Shown here: positions 26,135 through 34,166 of the stretch, piece by piece
Position numbering within the stretch: position 1 is the stretch's first letter
How the letters are laid out: the number at the start of each line of letters is the position of its first letter
Assembly (NCBI RefSeq): GCF_900078395.1
Contig: NZ_FKLA01000008.1
Coordinates: 372,001 to 436,000, forward strand
Origin: Anaerotruncus rubiinfantis
GTDB lineage: Bacteria; Bacillota; Clostridia; Oscillospirales; Ruminococcaceae
Reading direction: 5' to 3'
DNA length: 64,000 nucleotides
Made by a program: the position numbers and the translations under genes
Notes under the pieces: model-generated
Seen by the model: the letters and a program-made list of their open reading frames with translations, nothing else
Database searches by the model: none
Told to the model about the DNA's origin: nothing

Positions 26135-26177
26135 ATTGCTGTGGCTGTGCGGGATTTTCTCGCTCAGCCGCAGCAAT
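26135..26177 (+). terminator. Stem-loop after the binding-protein gene
   Basis: A 13-bp stem (26135-26147 with 26165-26177, one G-T type pair) encloses an 17-base loop. No U tract follows. Like the hairpins behind the other two dctP genes, it probably sets the ratio of binding protein to downstream products. Confidence 0.65.
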
Positions 26178-26202
26178 TCTATAAAAGGGAAGGGAAAAAA
26201 GA

Positions 26203-26673
26203 ATGGGACCGAAATATTTTGATGAATTTGAACAGGGTGAAATCTTTTATACAGCAACCCGGACCATTACCGAAACAGATGTGGTGATGTTCGCGGGACT
26301 TACCGGAGACTATACCGAAATCCACACCAGCAAAAAAGTTGCACAGGATACCCAGTTCGGCCAGCGGATTGCGCATGGCATGCTGGTGCTCTCCTACGCG
26401 CACGGACTGTTCATGGCGCTCAAGCTGACCACGCCTACCGGGATCGCGTTCGCATCGATCGACCAGTGGAAATTTAAACGCCCGGTCTTTTTCGGCGACA
26501 CGATTCAGGTGAAGATCACCGTGGCGGAAATGATTCCGAGCCGGTCAAAGCCAGACCGTGGGATCATCAAATTCCTTTTCCAGGTGCTCAATCAGGACGG
26601 GGAGATTGTACAGGAAGGTTACAAATCAATCATGATGAAACGGCTTCCCGCCGAAACCAAGGAGGAAAGTTAG
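26203..26673 (+). CDS. MaoC-like hydratase (hot-dog fold)
   Basis: 156 residues. The R-specific enoyl-CoA hydratase signature is visible: FAGLTGDYTEIHTS supplies the catalytic Asp and His, and RIAHGMLVLSYAHGLF follows. Enzymes of this kind hydrate enoyl-CoA or branched dicarboxyl-CoA esters such as mesaconyl-CoA or itaconyl-CoA. GGGAAGGGAAAAAAG precedes ATG 26203, and the CoA-transferase gene starts one base after its stop codon. It probably acts on the CoA ester made by that transferase. Confidence 0.9.
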   Translation: MGPKYFDEFEQGEIFYTATRTITETDVVMFAGLTGDYTEIHTSKKVAQDTQFGQRIAHGMLVLSYAHGLFMALKLTTPTGIAFASIDQWKFKRPVFFGDTIQVKITVAEMIPSRSKPDRGIIKFLFQVLNQDGEIVQEGYKSIMMKRLPAETKEES

Positions 26674-26674
26674 G

Positions 26675-27859
26675 ATGTTAGAAGGGATCAGAGTACTTAG
26701 CTTTACCCACTTTCTGCAAGGGCCTGTGGCGGCGCAGATGCTCGCCGACATGGGCGCGGAAGTCATCAAGATTGAAGCGCCGAAGGGCGCTTACGAACGC
26801 AGCTTTTCTCCGATGAACAGCTTTTATAATGGCGTGAGCGTCATGCATCTGTCAGTCAACCGCAACCAACGAAGTATCGCGCTTGACCTGCGTTCGCCCG
26901 AAGGCCGCGCGGTCATCGAAAAGCTGCTGCCGGATACCGACGTCATCATACAGAATTTCCGTCCTGGCGTGATGGAGAAATACGGCTTCGGGTACGAACA
27001 GCTGAAGGAGCGGTATCCGGGGCTCGTTTACTGCAATATCAGCGGATACGGACCAGATGGACCTTATAAAAACCTGCCGGGGCAGGATCTGCTTGCGCAG
27101 GCGAAAAGCGGGCTCTGTTATTCCAGCGGCGTTGCCGGACAGCCTCCGGTTGCCTTGGGAACCGCCGTCATCGACACGCACGGCGCGGTGCTCGCGGCCT
27201 TTGGGATCGTGGCGGCGCTGGTGGACAAGATCCGTACCGGCAAAGGGCACCAGGTGGACTCCTGCCTGCTAAACGCGGCGATGCATCTTCAGATCGAACC
27301 GTTCGGCGCCTTTCTTTATCATCACCATGTATATGACAAACTTCCGTCCGGCTGCGTCACACGGGTATACGACGCGCCGTACGGTATTTATAAAACCCTC
27401 GACGACTACATCCTGCTATCCAAAACCCCAGTTCCCAAGCTGAAGGAAGTCTTCGGCGAAGAAGCGTTCGGGGAATTCAAAGACGAGGACGTCTTTGAGC
27501 GGCGTCCCGAAGTGGACGCGGCGGTCGCGCGGGAGATCGCAAAAAAGACCACGGCCGAATGGCTGGAGATCTTCGCGGCGCACGACTGCTGGTTTTCGAA
27601 GATCAATACCTACGACGACGTGGTGAACGATCCACAGGTCATCCACAACGGCATGATTGCGCAGTTTGAGCATCCGCGCGGAGGCACCGTCCGAACGCTC
27701 GGCAATCCGCTCAAAATTGATAATGCGCCAATCCCGGTTCGAAAGGCCGCTCCGGAGCTCGGGGAGGACACCATGGAAGTGCTGCGCGAGCTGGGATACG
27801 CCGAAGATGCGATTCAGGATCTGCTCGACCACAAGCTGGCCGTCCAGTATCATGGCTGA
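26675..27859 (+). CDS. Type III CoA-transferase (CaiB/BaiF family)
   Basis: 394 residues. Family motifs are the start LEGIRVLSFTHFLQGPVAAQ, LADMGAEVIKIEAPKG, SIALDLRSPEGRAVIEKL, NFRPGVMEKYGFGYEQLKE, YCNISGYGPDGPYKNLPGQD (the last Asp is the catalytic carboxylate), and PQVIHNGMI. It moves CoA between acids, activating the imported carboxylic acid or recycling CoA. Its neighbours encode enoyl-CoA hydratases. The acid is unknown. Confidence 0.93.
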   Translation: MLEGIRVLSFTHFLQGPVAAQMLADMGAEVIKIEAPKGAYERSFSPMNSFYNGVSVMHLSVNRNQRSIALDLRSPEGRAVIEKLLPDTDVIIQNFRPGVMEKYGFGYEQLKERYPGLVYCNISGYGPDGPYKNLPGQDLLAQAKSGLCYSSGVAGQPPVALGTAVIDTHGAVLAAFGIVAALVDKIRTGKGHQVDSCLLNAAMHLQIEPFGAFLYHHHVYDKLPSGCVTRVYDAPYGIYKTLDDYILLSKTPVPKLKEVFGEEAFGEFKDEDVFERRPEVDAAVAREIAKKTTAEWLEIFAAHDCWFSKINTYDDVVNDPQVIHNGMIAQFEHPRGGTVRTLGNPLKIDNAPIPVRKAAPELGEDTMEVLRELGYAEDAIQDLLDHKLAVQYHG

Positions 27860-27874
27860 AAGGAGCTGTCTCAA

Positions 27875-28675
27875 ATGCAACAGAGCGATAAAATCCGTAT
27901 AGATTATTTTGAAGATGGACGTATCGCGCGAATCACACTGGACAACCCGCCGGTCAACTTGACGACGGTCAAAATCCTAGACGAGCTGTTGGAAGCGGTC
28001 ATCACTGTCTCAGAGGACGACCGCGTTCGCGTGTTGGTGCTCACTGCGGCCGGCGAAAGGATCTTTTGCGGCGGGTCCGACCTCAAAGAGTTTCCATTGA
28101 TCCGGGATCGCTTTGTGGAAGTTAAGCTGCGCAAGGAAAATGCCATCTTTTCCAGGCTCGAAAGTATGGGAAAGCCGGTCATTGCCGCTATCAACGCGAT
28201 GGCACTCGGCGGCGGCTGTGAGATGGCGCTGGCCTGTGATTTCATTGTGATGGACGAGCGTGCGAAGATTGGTCAGCCAGAGATCAACATCGGCACCTTC
28301 CCGGGAAGCGGCGCCACCTTCCGGCTGACCCGCCGGGTCGGCCCCGCGCGGGCGCTCGAGCTGCTCTGCCTGGGAACTGCGGTCCCGCCGCAGGACGCGC
28401 TAGAGATGGGACTCGTCAATCGTATCGCACCTGCGGGAAAATCATGGGAAACTGCCTATGAGCTGGCGCTCGAGCTTGCCGCCAAGCCGAAATTCGCCCT
28501 CAAGTGCATCAAGGAGCTCTGCCGCAGCGCATACACCCAGACCCCGGCAGAGGCGATTGAACAATCGCTTGCACTCAGCGAGATTATCTTGAAGACCCCG
28601 GACAGTATCGAGGGTACCAAAGCGTTCCTCGAAAAACGCCCGCCTGTATTTCAGGATGCGGTGCGTCGCGGATAG
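27875..28675 (+). CDS. Enoyl-CoA hydratase/isomerase (crotonase family), paralogue 1
   Basis: 266 residues. Both catalytic Glu positions of crotonase are present: in ALGGGCEMALACDF and in GQPEINIGTFPGSG. The oxyanion-hole segment GGSDLKEFPLI is normal. It hydrates a trans-enoyl-CoA or catalyses a related enolate reaction. It shares a long, clearly related core with the crotonase encoded at 30621-31343, including the unusual SDxKEFP and VxxKLRxENA segments. Confidence 0.92.
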   Translation: MQQSDKIRIDYFEDGRIARITLDNPPVNLTTVKILDELLEAVITVSEDDRVRVLVLTAAGERIFCGGSDLKEFPLIRDRFVEVKLRKENAIFSRLESMGKPVIAAINAMALGGGCEMALACDFIVMDERAKIGQPEINIGTFPGSGATFRLTRRVGPARALELLCLGTAVPPQDALEMGLVNRIAPAGKSWETAYELALELAAKPKFALKCIKELCRSAYTQTPAEAIEQSLALSEIILKTPDSIEGTKAFLEKRPPVFQDAVRRG

Positions 28676-28714
28676 GATATCTCAAATACGATAAAAGAAA
28701 GGAGAGCGGTTCTT

Positions 28715-29272
28715 ATGAAACAACCGGAAAAGGCACCTGCGGCAGCGCTGCGGGTCATGGGTGGGATCGGCGACCTTCTGGAAAATGTCCTGCTGCTGAT
28801 CGGAGCAGCTTTTGTCATCGCGTTTTTTCTGGCAGTGGTGCTCGATGTAACGGCGCGTACGCTCAATAATTCACTGATTTGGACGCAGGACGCCGCGATT
28901 TTCAGCTATTTCTGGTGCGTATTCACCGCTTCGGCAATCTGCATCCGTCGAAATGAGCATTTCAGCATAGAACTCTTTGCCCGTATGCCAAAAATCGTGA
29001 AAACCGTTCAAAAACTATTTATTCTGGCGGTTTTGTTTGTCTTTGCCTACTATATGATCCGTTACGGATGGGAATATTCGATCCTGGGGCTGACCAGAAA
29101 ATCTTCTTCGTCCGGATTCCGGCTCTTCTACGCCATCATCTGTATCCCGCTGTCCAGTGCGGCGTCCGCCTATTTTCTGCTGGAGCAGCTGGTGTGCCTG
29201 GTCTTCGGGGTCAATCTTTCCCAGATCAGCAAAAACGCGGCGAAGTTGATGGACGGCAAGCAGGCGCAGTAG
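28715..29272 (+). CDS. TRAP transporter small permease (DctQ family)
   Basis: 185 residues with four helices. The motif ARTLNNSLIWTQDAAIFSYF lies between the first two, and RRNEHFSIELFARM after the second. AAAGGAGAG lies upstream of ATG 28715. It works with the DctM encoded downstream and the DctP encoded at 25061. Confidence 0.9.
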   Translation: MKQPEKAPAAALRVMGGIGDLLENVLLLIGAAFVIAFFLAVVLDVTARTLNNSLIWTQDAAIFSYFWCVFTASAICIRRNEHFSIELFARMPKIVKTVQKLFILAVLFVFAYYMIRYGWEYSILGLTRKSSSSGFRLFYAIICIPLSSAASAYFLLEQLVCLVFGVNLSQISKNAAKLMDGKQAQ

Positions 29273-29308
29273 GCGCTGCAGGCAACGATAAAGAAAACAG
29301 GAAAGGAT

Positions 29309-30610
29309 ATGAATATGGACGTCAATACAATGATTCTGTTCTTATTCGGCTCATTCGCCCTGCTGGCGATCCTCGGCGTGCCAATCGCAATCAGCCTTTG
29401 TGTCTCCAGCTTTATTACCGCCGCGATCCTGGGGATTACGCCGGTTGCAATCATACAGAATATCTTCTCGATGCTTAACAGTTACACGCTGCTGGCGGTC
29501 CCGCTCTTTTTGATCGTAGGGAATGTGATGGAGTACGGCGGCATCACCGAACGTCTGGTGAACTTTGCACGGGTACTTGTGGGCCATATCCGGGGAGGAC
29601 TCGGGCATGTCAACATCCTGACCAATATGTTTATGGCCGGTATTTCCGGTTCGGCAACCGCAGATGCAACCGCCTTGGGCAGCATCATGCTGCCCGCGAT
29701 GCGGCAGGAGGGCTACCCGATTGATTTCGCCTGCGCGATCAATGCCGCCGCGGCGACCATTGGCCCAATCATCCCGCCAAGCATCATGATGGTGGTCTAC
29801 GGGGCATACTCCGGCGTTTCAATCGGCGCACTTTTCATTGGCGGCTTTGTCCCGGGCGTGATTATCGGCCTTTCGCTGATGATTTACGTCTATGTTTGGG
29901 CCAAGCGTAACAATTTCCCGATCAGTGAACGGCGCGCGACTATCAAGGAGGTCCTTCTCGCCACACGTAAGGCGATCGTTGCGCTTCTGGCGCCGGTGAT
30001 CATCGTGGTGGGCATCTCTGGCGGCCTTGTAACTACGACCGAAGCGGGCATGCTCTGTGCCGTTTACTGCATCCTGGTCTCCCTTTTCATATTCCACTCA
30101 ATTCGCTGGCAGGAAGCAAAAACGGTAGTGGTCAACACCCTCTTTGGGATGAGTAAACCCCTGATCTGTGTAGCGGGGGCGGGCGCTTTCGGTTATATGA
30201 TGGCCTACCTGCAGGTTCCCAAGATGTTTTTGAATATGCTGGGACCGATCGCCGATTCACGTGTATTTGTCACACTGTTCATCGTGGTGCTTTACCTGAT
30301 CCTTGGCACCTTCATGGACGCGACGCCGGCCATCGTCATTTTCATGACCATCATCCAGTCGCTTGCCGCAAATGTCGGCCTCAACCCGTTGCATGTGGGC
30401 GTATTGATCTGCGTCACGATGTGTTTCGGCTTCATCACGCCCCCTTATGGGCTCACTCTGCTGATTAGCTCCGGAATCGGCGGCGTAGCGACCGTGGACG
30501 TCATCCGGAAGATGAAATACATCTTCTTCCTATTCATTGCGATCATTCTGCTTATTGCCTTTGTACCCGAGACCGTCCTGTTCCTGCCCAGAGTATTTGG
30601 AATGATGTAA
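29309..30610 (+). CDS. TRAP transporter large permease (DctM family)
   Basis: 433 residues, about 12 helices. Motifs are MAGISGSATADATALGSIML, GPIIPPSIMMVVYGAYSGVS, the GTFMDATPAIVIF segment and MCFGFITPPYGLTLLISSGI. AGGA lies six bases before ATG 29309; a second ATG at 29315 is also possible. It imports the carboxylate presumed to be processed by the flanking CoA enzymes. Confidence 0.93.
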   Translation: MNMDVNTMILFLFGSFALLAILGVPIAISLCVSSFITAAILGITPVAIIQNIFSMLNSYTLLAVPLFLIVGNVMEYGGITERLVNFARVLVGHIRGGLGHVNILTNMFMAGISGSATADATALGSIMLPAMRQEGYPIDFACAINAAAATIGPIIPPSIMMVVYGAYSGVSIGALFIGGFVPGVIIGLSLMIYVYVWAKRNNFPISERRATIKEVLLATRKAIVALLAPVIIVVGISGGLVTTTEAGMLCAVYCILVSLFIFHSIRWQEAKTVVVNTLFGMSKPLICVAGAGAFGYMMAYLQVPKMFLNMLGPIADSRVFVTLFIVVLYLILGTFMDATPAIVIFMTIIQSLAANVGLNPLHVGVLICVTMCFGFITPPYGLTLLISSGIGGVATVDVIRKMKYIFFLFIAIILLIAFVPETVLFLPRVFGMM

Positions 30611-30620
30611 GGAGAACGGC

Positions 30621-31343
30621 ATGGAAAATGCACCGATTCTGACCGAGAAACGGCCCGGCGGGATTTTGTTGGTCACTCTGAACAGCCCACCGCTGAATTT
30701 ACAGACGCTCGATTCGATGGATCTTTTGGAGCGGATCGTGGAGGATATCGCCGTGGACGCGGCGGTGCGGGCGCTTGTGCTCGCCGGCGCGGGCGGCCGG
30801 GTGTTCTGCGCGGGCAGCGACGTGAAGGAATTTCCGTCGCTGCGGGGGAGTTTTGTCGAACAAAAGCTTCGCCGTGAAAACGCCGTTTTCACGCAGCTTT
30901 CAGAGCTTCCGATCCCCACTGTCGCGGCGCTGGGCGGCAGCGCCATGGGCGGCGGCTATGAAATCGCATTGTGTTGTGATTTCCGGATCATGAGCGAAAC
31001 GGCCCAAATTGGGCTGCCGGAAATAAATCTCGGGAATTTCCCGGGCAGCGGCGGACCCATGCGGCTGTCGCGGCTAATCGGGCCAGCGCGGGCAATGGAG
31101 TTGATGAGCTTGGGAACTTCGGTCGACGCACAGACCGCGCTCCGGATGGGGCTTGTGCATGCGGCTGTGCCACGGGAGCAAGTACTGGACACGGCGTTCC
31201 AAATGGCCGCACGGTTTGCGGCGCTGCCCCGGGGTTATGCCGCCGCAGTGAAGGAGCTTATCTATGCGGGCACTTACGAAACCCCGGCACAAGCTGCGGA
31301 TCATGCGATGAAAACGGCCCGGAGATACAAGGATTTCGGATAG
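30621..31343 (+). CDS. Enoyl-CoA hydratase/isomerase (crotonase family), paralogue 2
   Basis: 240 residues, slightly short at the N-terminus for the family. The two catalytic Glu positions are kept (MGGGYEIALCCDF and GLPEINLGNFPGSGG). AGSDVKEFPSLRGSFVEQKL aligns directly with the same region of paralogue 1. Two crotonases of one subfamily in one operon suggest successive steps or a mixed oligomer. Confidence 0.9.
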   Translation: MENAPILTEKRPGGILLVTLNSPPLNLQTLDSMDLLERIVEDIAVDAAVRALVLAGAGGRVFCAGSDVKEFPSLRGSFVEQKLRRENAVFTQLSELPIPTVAALGGSAMGGGYEIALCCDFRIMSETAQIGLPEINLGNFPGSGGPMRLSRLIGPARAMELMSLGTSVDAQTALRMGLVHAAVPREQVLDTAFQMAARFAALPRGYAAAVKELIYAGTYETPAQAADHAMKTARRYKDFG

Positions 31344-31369
31344 GGTGAGGATAGAAAGGAAGCAGAGAC

Positions 31370-33025
31370 GTGGATATAATGCATATAGATGTTTTGGTGG
31401 TTGGCGGCGGCGGAGCGGCCTGCCGGGCGGCCATTGCGGCTGCGGACCAGGACGCACAGGTTTTAATGGTTCTAAAAAACACGGTGGGACATTCCGGCGC
31501 GACCACGCACAAATGCTGCGAGATCGCCGGATACAACGTACCCGGCTGCGGTGATCCCCAGGATAATGAGGAAGTCTACTATTCAGATATCATGTCTGCG
31601 GCGATGGGCATGGCTGACCCCGAACTTGTACAGCTGCTGGTCGAAAACGCTGGACCGCGCTTCGAAGATCTGCGGCGCTGGGGCGTCAGTCCCGCCGTTC
31701 AGGACGGTCGTGAGGTGATCATGAAGGGCTGCTATTCGAGCAGGAGACGTGGATACACCATCGAAGGACACGGGGACCCGATCGTGCAGGCATTGCTGGC
31801 ACAGATTGAAAAACGCCGGATCGCGCGGATGGAAAACGCCACAGTGGTCGATCTGATTGTGAAGGAGGGCCGGTGCTGCGGGGCAATGGTGCTCGATGAA
31901 GCGGGTCAGATACAGCTCATTGAGGCCGGCGCAGTGATCCTGGCCACCGGCGGTGCATCCCAGGTGTTTTTACAGAATCTCAATCCGTCAGATGTATCGG
32001 GGGACGGCTATTCGCTCGCCTATGATCACGGGGCAGTGCTTAAAAACATGGAATTCATGCAGGCGGGTATCGGCTTTTTCCATCCGGTTAAAAGTCTTTT
32101 TAACACCTACCTTTGGGCGGGCTTCCCCTTTCTGACAAACGCGCGAGGGGAGCTTTTCCTGGAAAAATACCTGCCGGCGGGGCTCACATCGAAGGATGTC
32201 ATGCTGGAGCATTGCAGGCACTTCCCGTTCAGCAGCCGGGACATTTCCCGCTATCTGGAAATCGGCATCCAAAAGGAACTGGCTGCGGGCGGGGGGGACG
32301 CGCGGATGTGCCTGCCGGTAAGTTTTACGCATTTTACCCCGGAATATATTCAAAATCTGGATTATGACGCGGATCTCAAACAGCTTTGGCCGATGGTGCA
32401 GACGCATTTTAAGGAAAGCGGAGTGGATATTTGTCGGGAGGTTGTCGGTATCACCTGCGTTGCACAGGCGATCAACGGCGGGATTACAATTGATCATAGA
32501 GCAATGTCCACACTTCCGGGACTGTTTGCTGCGGGTGAAACGGCAGCCGGACCCCATGGGGCGGACCGGCTTGGTGGAAATATGATGGGGACCTGCCAGG
32601 TGTTTGGTGAGATTTCCGGCAGGGAAGCAGCTGGATTCGCACAAAAAAACGGCAGGATACCGCTGTGTGAAGAGGATGCCAGACAGGCAGAACGGATGTA
32701 CGCCGCCCTTTTCCGCGACGTGGACAGTGCAGAAATGATACAGCAGCTGCAGTGCTTGGCACAGGAAAACCTCTTTATTTGTCGGACACAACAAAAGCTA
32801 AACCGTATGCTTCTGGAAATTGAACGGCTGGAAGATGCTTTCTGGTCTTCTCCTGCCGCGGACAATCCCTCAACGCAGAACATTTCTCTTTATCATCTCC
32901 TCAATTCCGCCCGACTGATGACGTTGGCGGCCAGTGCGCGCAAGGAGAGCCGTGGAAGTCATTATCGAGAGGACTATCCCGCATCTAATCCTGCATATGA
33001 AATGCAAATTACTTTAAAAAAATGA
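31370..33025 (+). CDS. FAD-dependent fumarate reductase/aspartate oxidase-like flavoprotein
   Basis: 551 residues. The dinucleotide-binding start is IDVLVVGGGGAACRAAIAAA. The FAD region has HSGATTHKC, the EGHGDPIVQALL segment and ATGGASQVFLQN. The C-terminal helical domain ends with ESRGSHYREDYP, the Arg-Ser/Gly-His-x-Arg-x-Asp-type segment of the SdhA/FrdA family. It probably reduces or oxidises a C-C bond of a dicarboxylate. No FrdB or membrane anchor is encoded nearby, so electrons must come from a soluble donor. GTG 31370 has AAGGAAG seven bases upstream. Confidence 0.88.
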   Translation: MDIMHIDVLVVGGGGAACRAAIAAADQDAQVLMVLKNTVGHSGATTHKCCEIAGYNVPGCGDPQDNEEVYYSDIMSAAMGMADPELVQLLVENAGPRFEDLRRWGVSPAVQDGREVIMKGCYSSRRRGYTIEGHGDPIVQALLAQIEKRRIARMENATVVDLIVKEGRCCGAMVLDEAGQIQLIEAGAVILATGGASQVFLQNLNPSDVSGDGYSLAYDHGAVLKNMEFMQAGIGFFHPVKSLFNTYLWAGFPFLTNARGELFLEKYLPAGLTSKDVMLEHCRHFPFSSRDISRYLEIGIQKELAAGGGDARMCLPVSFTHFTPEYIQNLDYDADLKQLWPMVQTHFKESGVDICREVVGITCVAQAINGGITIDHRAMSTLPGLFAAGETAAGPHGADRLGGNMMGTCQVFGEISGREAAGFAQKNGRIPLCEEDARQAERMYAALFRDVDSAEMIQQLQCLAQENLFICRTQQKLNRMLLEIERLEDAFWSSPAADNPSTQNISLYHLLNSARLMTLAASARKESRGSHYREDYPASNPAYEMQITLKK

Positions 33026-33047
33026 ATAAGTATGTGAGTGCTGAGCA

Positions 33048-33221
33048 TCATATATACTTACCGCATGTCAGAAACATCCGAAAATTGATCATCATTTTAA
33101 TACTTGGGATTTGGTTATCAGCGTATTCCTTTTCGCTTTTTACATTGGCGGCTGTGGAGATACCCACAGCCGCCATGGCGAATACAATGAGACAAAGAAA
33201 GACGCATTGTTTTAAAAACAT
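33048..33221 (-). CDS. Possible small secreted or membrane protein
   Basis: 57 residues from ATG 33221, with AAGGA five bases upstream. The N-terminus MFLKQCVFLCLIVFAMAAVG forms a signal peptide or single helix, followed by a short polar tail. I recognise no family. It may be a genuine small gene or a leftover N-terminus. It converges on the flavoprotein gene. Confidence 0.3.
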   Translation of the reverse strand: MFLKQCVFLCLIVFAMAAVGISTAANVKSEKEYADNQIPSIKMMINFRMFLTCGKYI

Positions 33222-33298
33222 AACAGTCCTTCGCAATTGACAGACCATGCCAACGCGACGTGACGCGTGCGGTTAGTTATAAAGGGATTTGCCTGTCT

Positions 33299-33333
33299 AT
33301 GAATAACCCCCGGCTTCGCCGGGGGTTATTCAT
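33299..33333. repeat. Perfect palindrome with 16-bp arms
   Basis: ATGAATAACCCCCGGC (33299-33314) is followed by a 3-base loop and its exact complement (33318-33333). No T tract follows on either strand, so it is not a standard terminator. It may be a mobile-element end, a REP-type unit or an RNA stabiliser. Only one copy was noticed in the window. Confidence 0.6.
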
Positions 33334-33793
33334 CTGCGGATTGGGGGAGAAAGATTTCGCGTCCTTGTTCCCGGCACTCATGCAGAAGTATAAACAGAAA
33401 TTCCGAAACCCCGAAGTTTTAATTCAGATGGGGAATCGGATTATGGCCGCGCCAGTCCCGGAAACGAAGCCGCTGAAGCCCCAAAGACGAAGACGTAAAA
33501 ACAGTAGGAGATGGCAATACCCGAAATGAAAACTACCCGACCGGATGGGAACGCTGAACGTCCGCTTTGCTTTCCAGCCGGTGAGAAGGACAGGGTGCAC
33601 CCGTCCTGTCCCTGCAGGCATAGCATTTGGCTATCCCAATGCAGCTTGTTTATGAGGAGGCAAACAGCGGCCGATCCACAGATGTTGTTTAAGGTGCTGG
33701 TAGACCTGTCAAAGTACTTCGATATCTGGCTCGGAGAGGATGGTTTCCAGTGCGGATTCAGAAAAGGATTCAATTTCATGGCCATTTTCTTTT

Positions 33794-33988
33794 TTACCGG
33801 AATAAGTGAAATCTATCGAACAATTTTTCCATAATCACCTGGTTGTACGTATAATTACCCTTTTCCTCGTACCGGCGGATGATTTGGTCGAAACTCCTCT
33901 CCTGATATGTCTTGATTGTTGAATTGGCAAGGTCAATATTTGATAGATGAGCCTTTGCTGCATCTATCAAATTAAAAATATTGTTCAT
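33794..33988 (-). pseudogene. N-terminal remnant of a tyrosine integrase
   Basis: 64 residues beginning MNNIFNLIDAAKAHLSNIDL and continuing ANSTIKTYQERSFDQIIRRY. This looks like the helical N-terminal core-binding part of phage-type integrases, where about 300 more residues should follow. No R-HxxR-Y catalytic domain is found downstream on the same strand. It indicates an old integration or deletion. The family match is from sequence character only. Confidence 0.45.
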
Positions 33989-33992
33989 TTAC

Positions 33993-34020
33993 AAAGCCCC
34001 CTTCGATTGATGGGGGCTTT
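33993..34020. terminator. Terminator hairpin
   Basis: AAAGCCCCC (33993-34001) pairs with GGGGGCTTT (34012-34020) around a 10-base loop. It lies downstream of the lpdA gene on the - strand, which it may end, and is usable in both directions. Confidence 0.7.
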
Positions 34021-34166
34021 ATTAAAGAAAATTATCCCGACTTTTCTACCCGTCGTCCCACAAATCAGCAGCAAAACCGCGGGAATTCCGGATAACGATA
34101 AAGTCGGGATAAATGGTGTGGAAGGTCGACTGATCGACGGGCGGTCAGCCTCCTACCCAATCGTTT

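Larger units (their letters stand above)
33026..34166. other. Decayed region between catabolic blocks
   Basis: It holds a possible 57-residue ORF on -, a perfect 16-bp-arm palindrome at 33299-33333, an integrase N-terminal remnant at 33794-33988 and a terminator at 33993-34020. The rest has short open frames without starts or matches that I can support. Confidence 0.55.
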
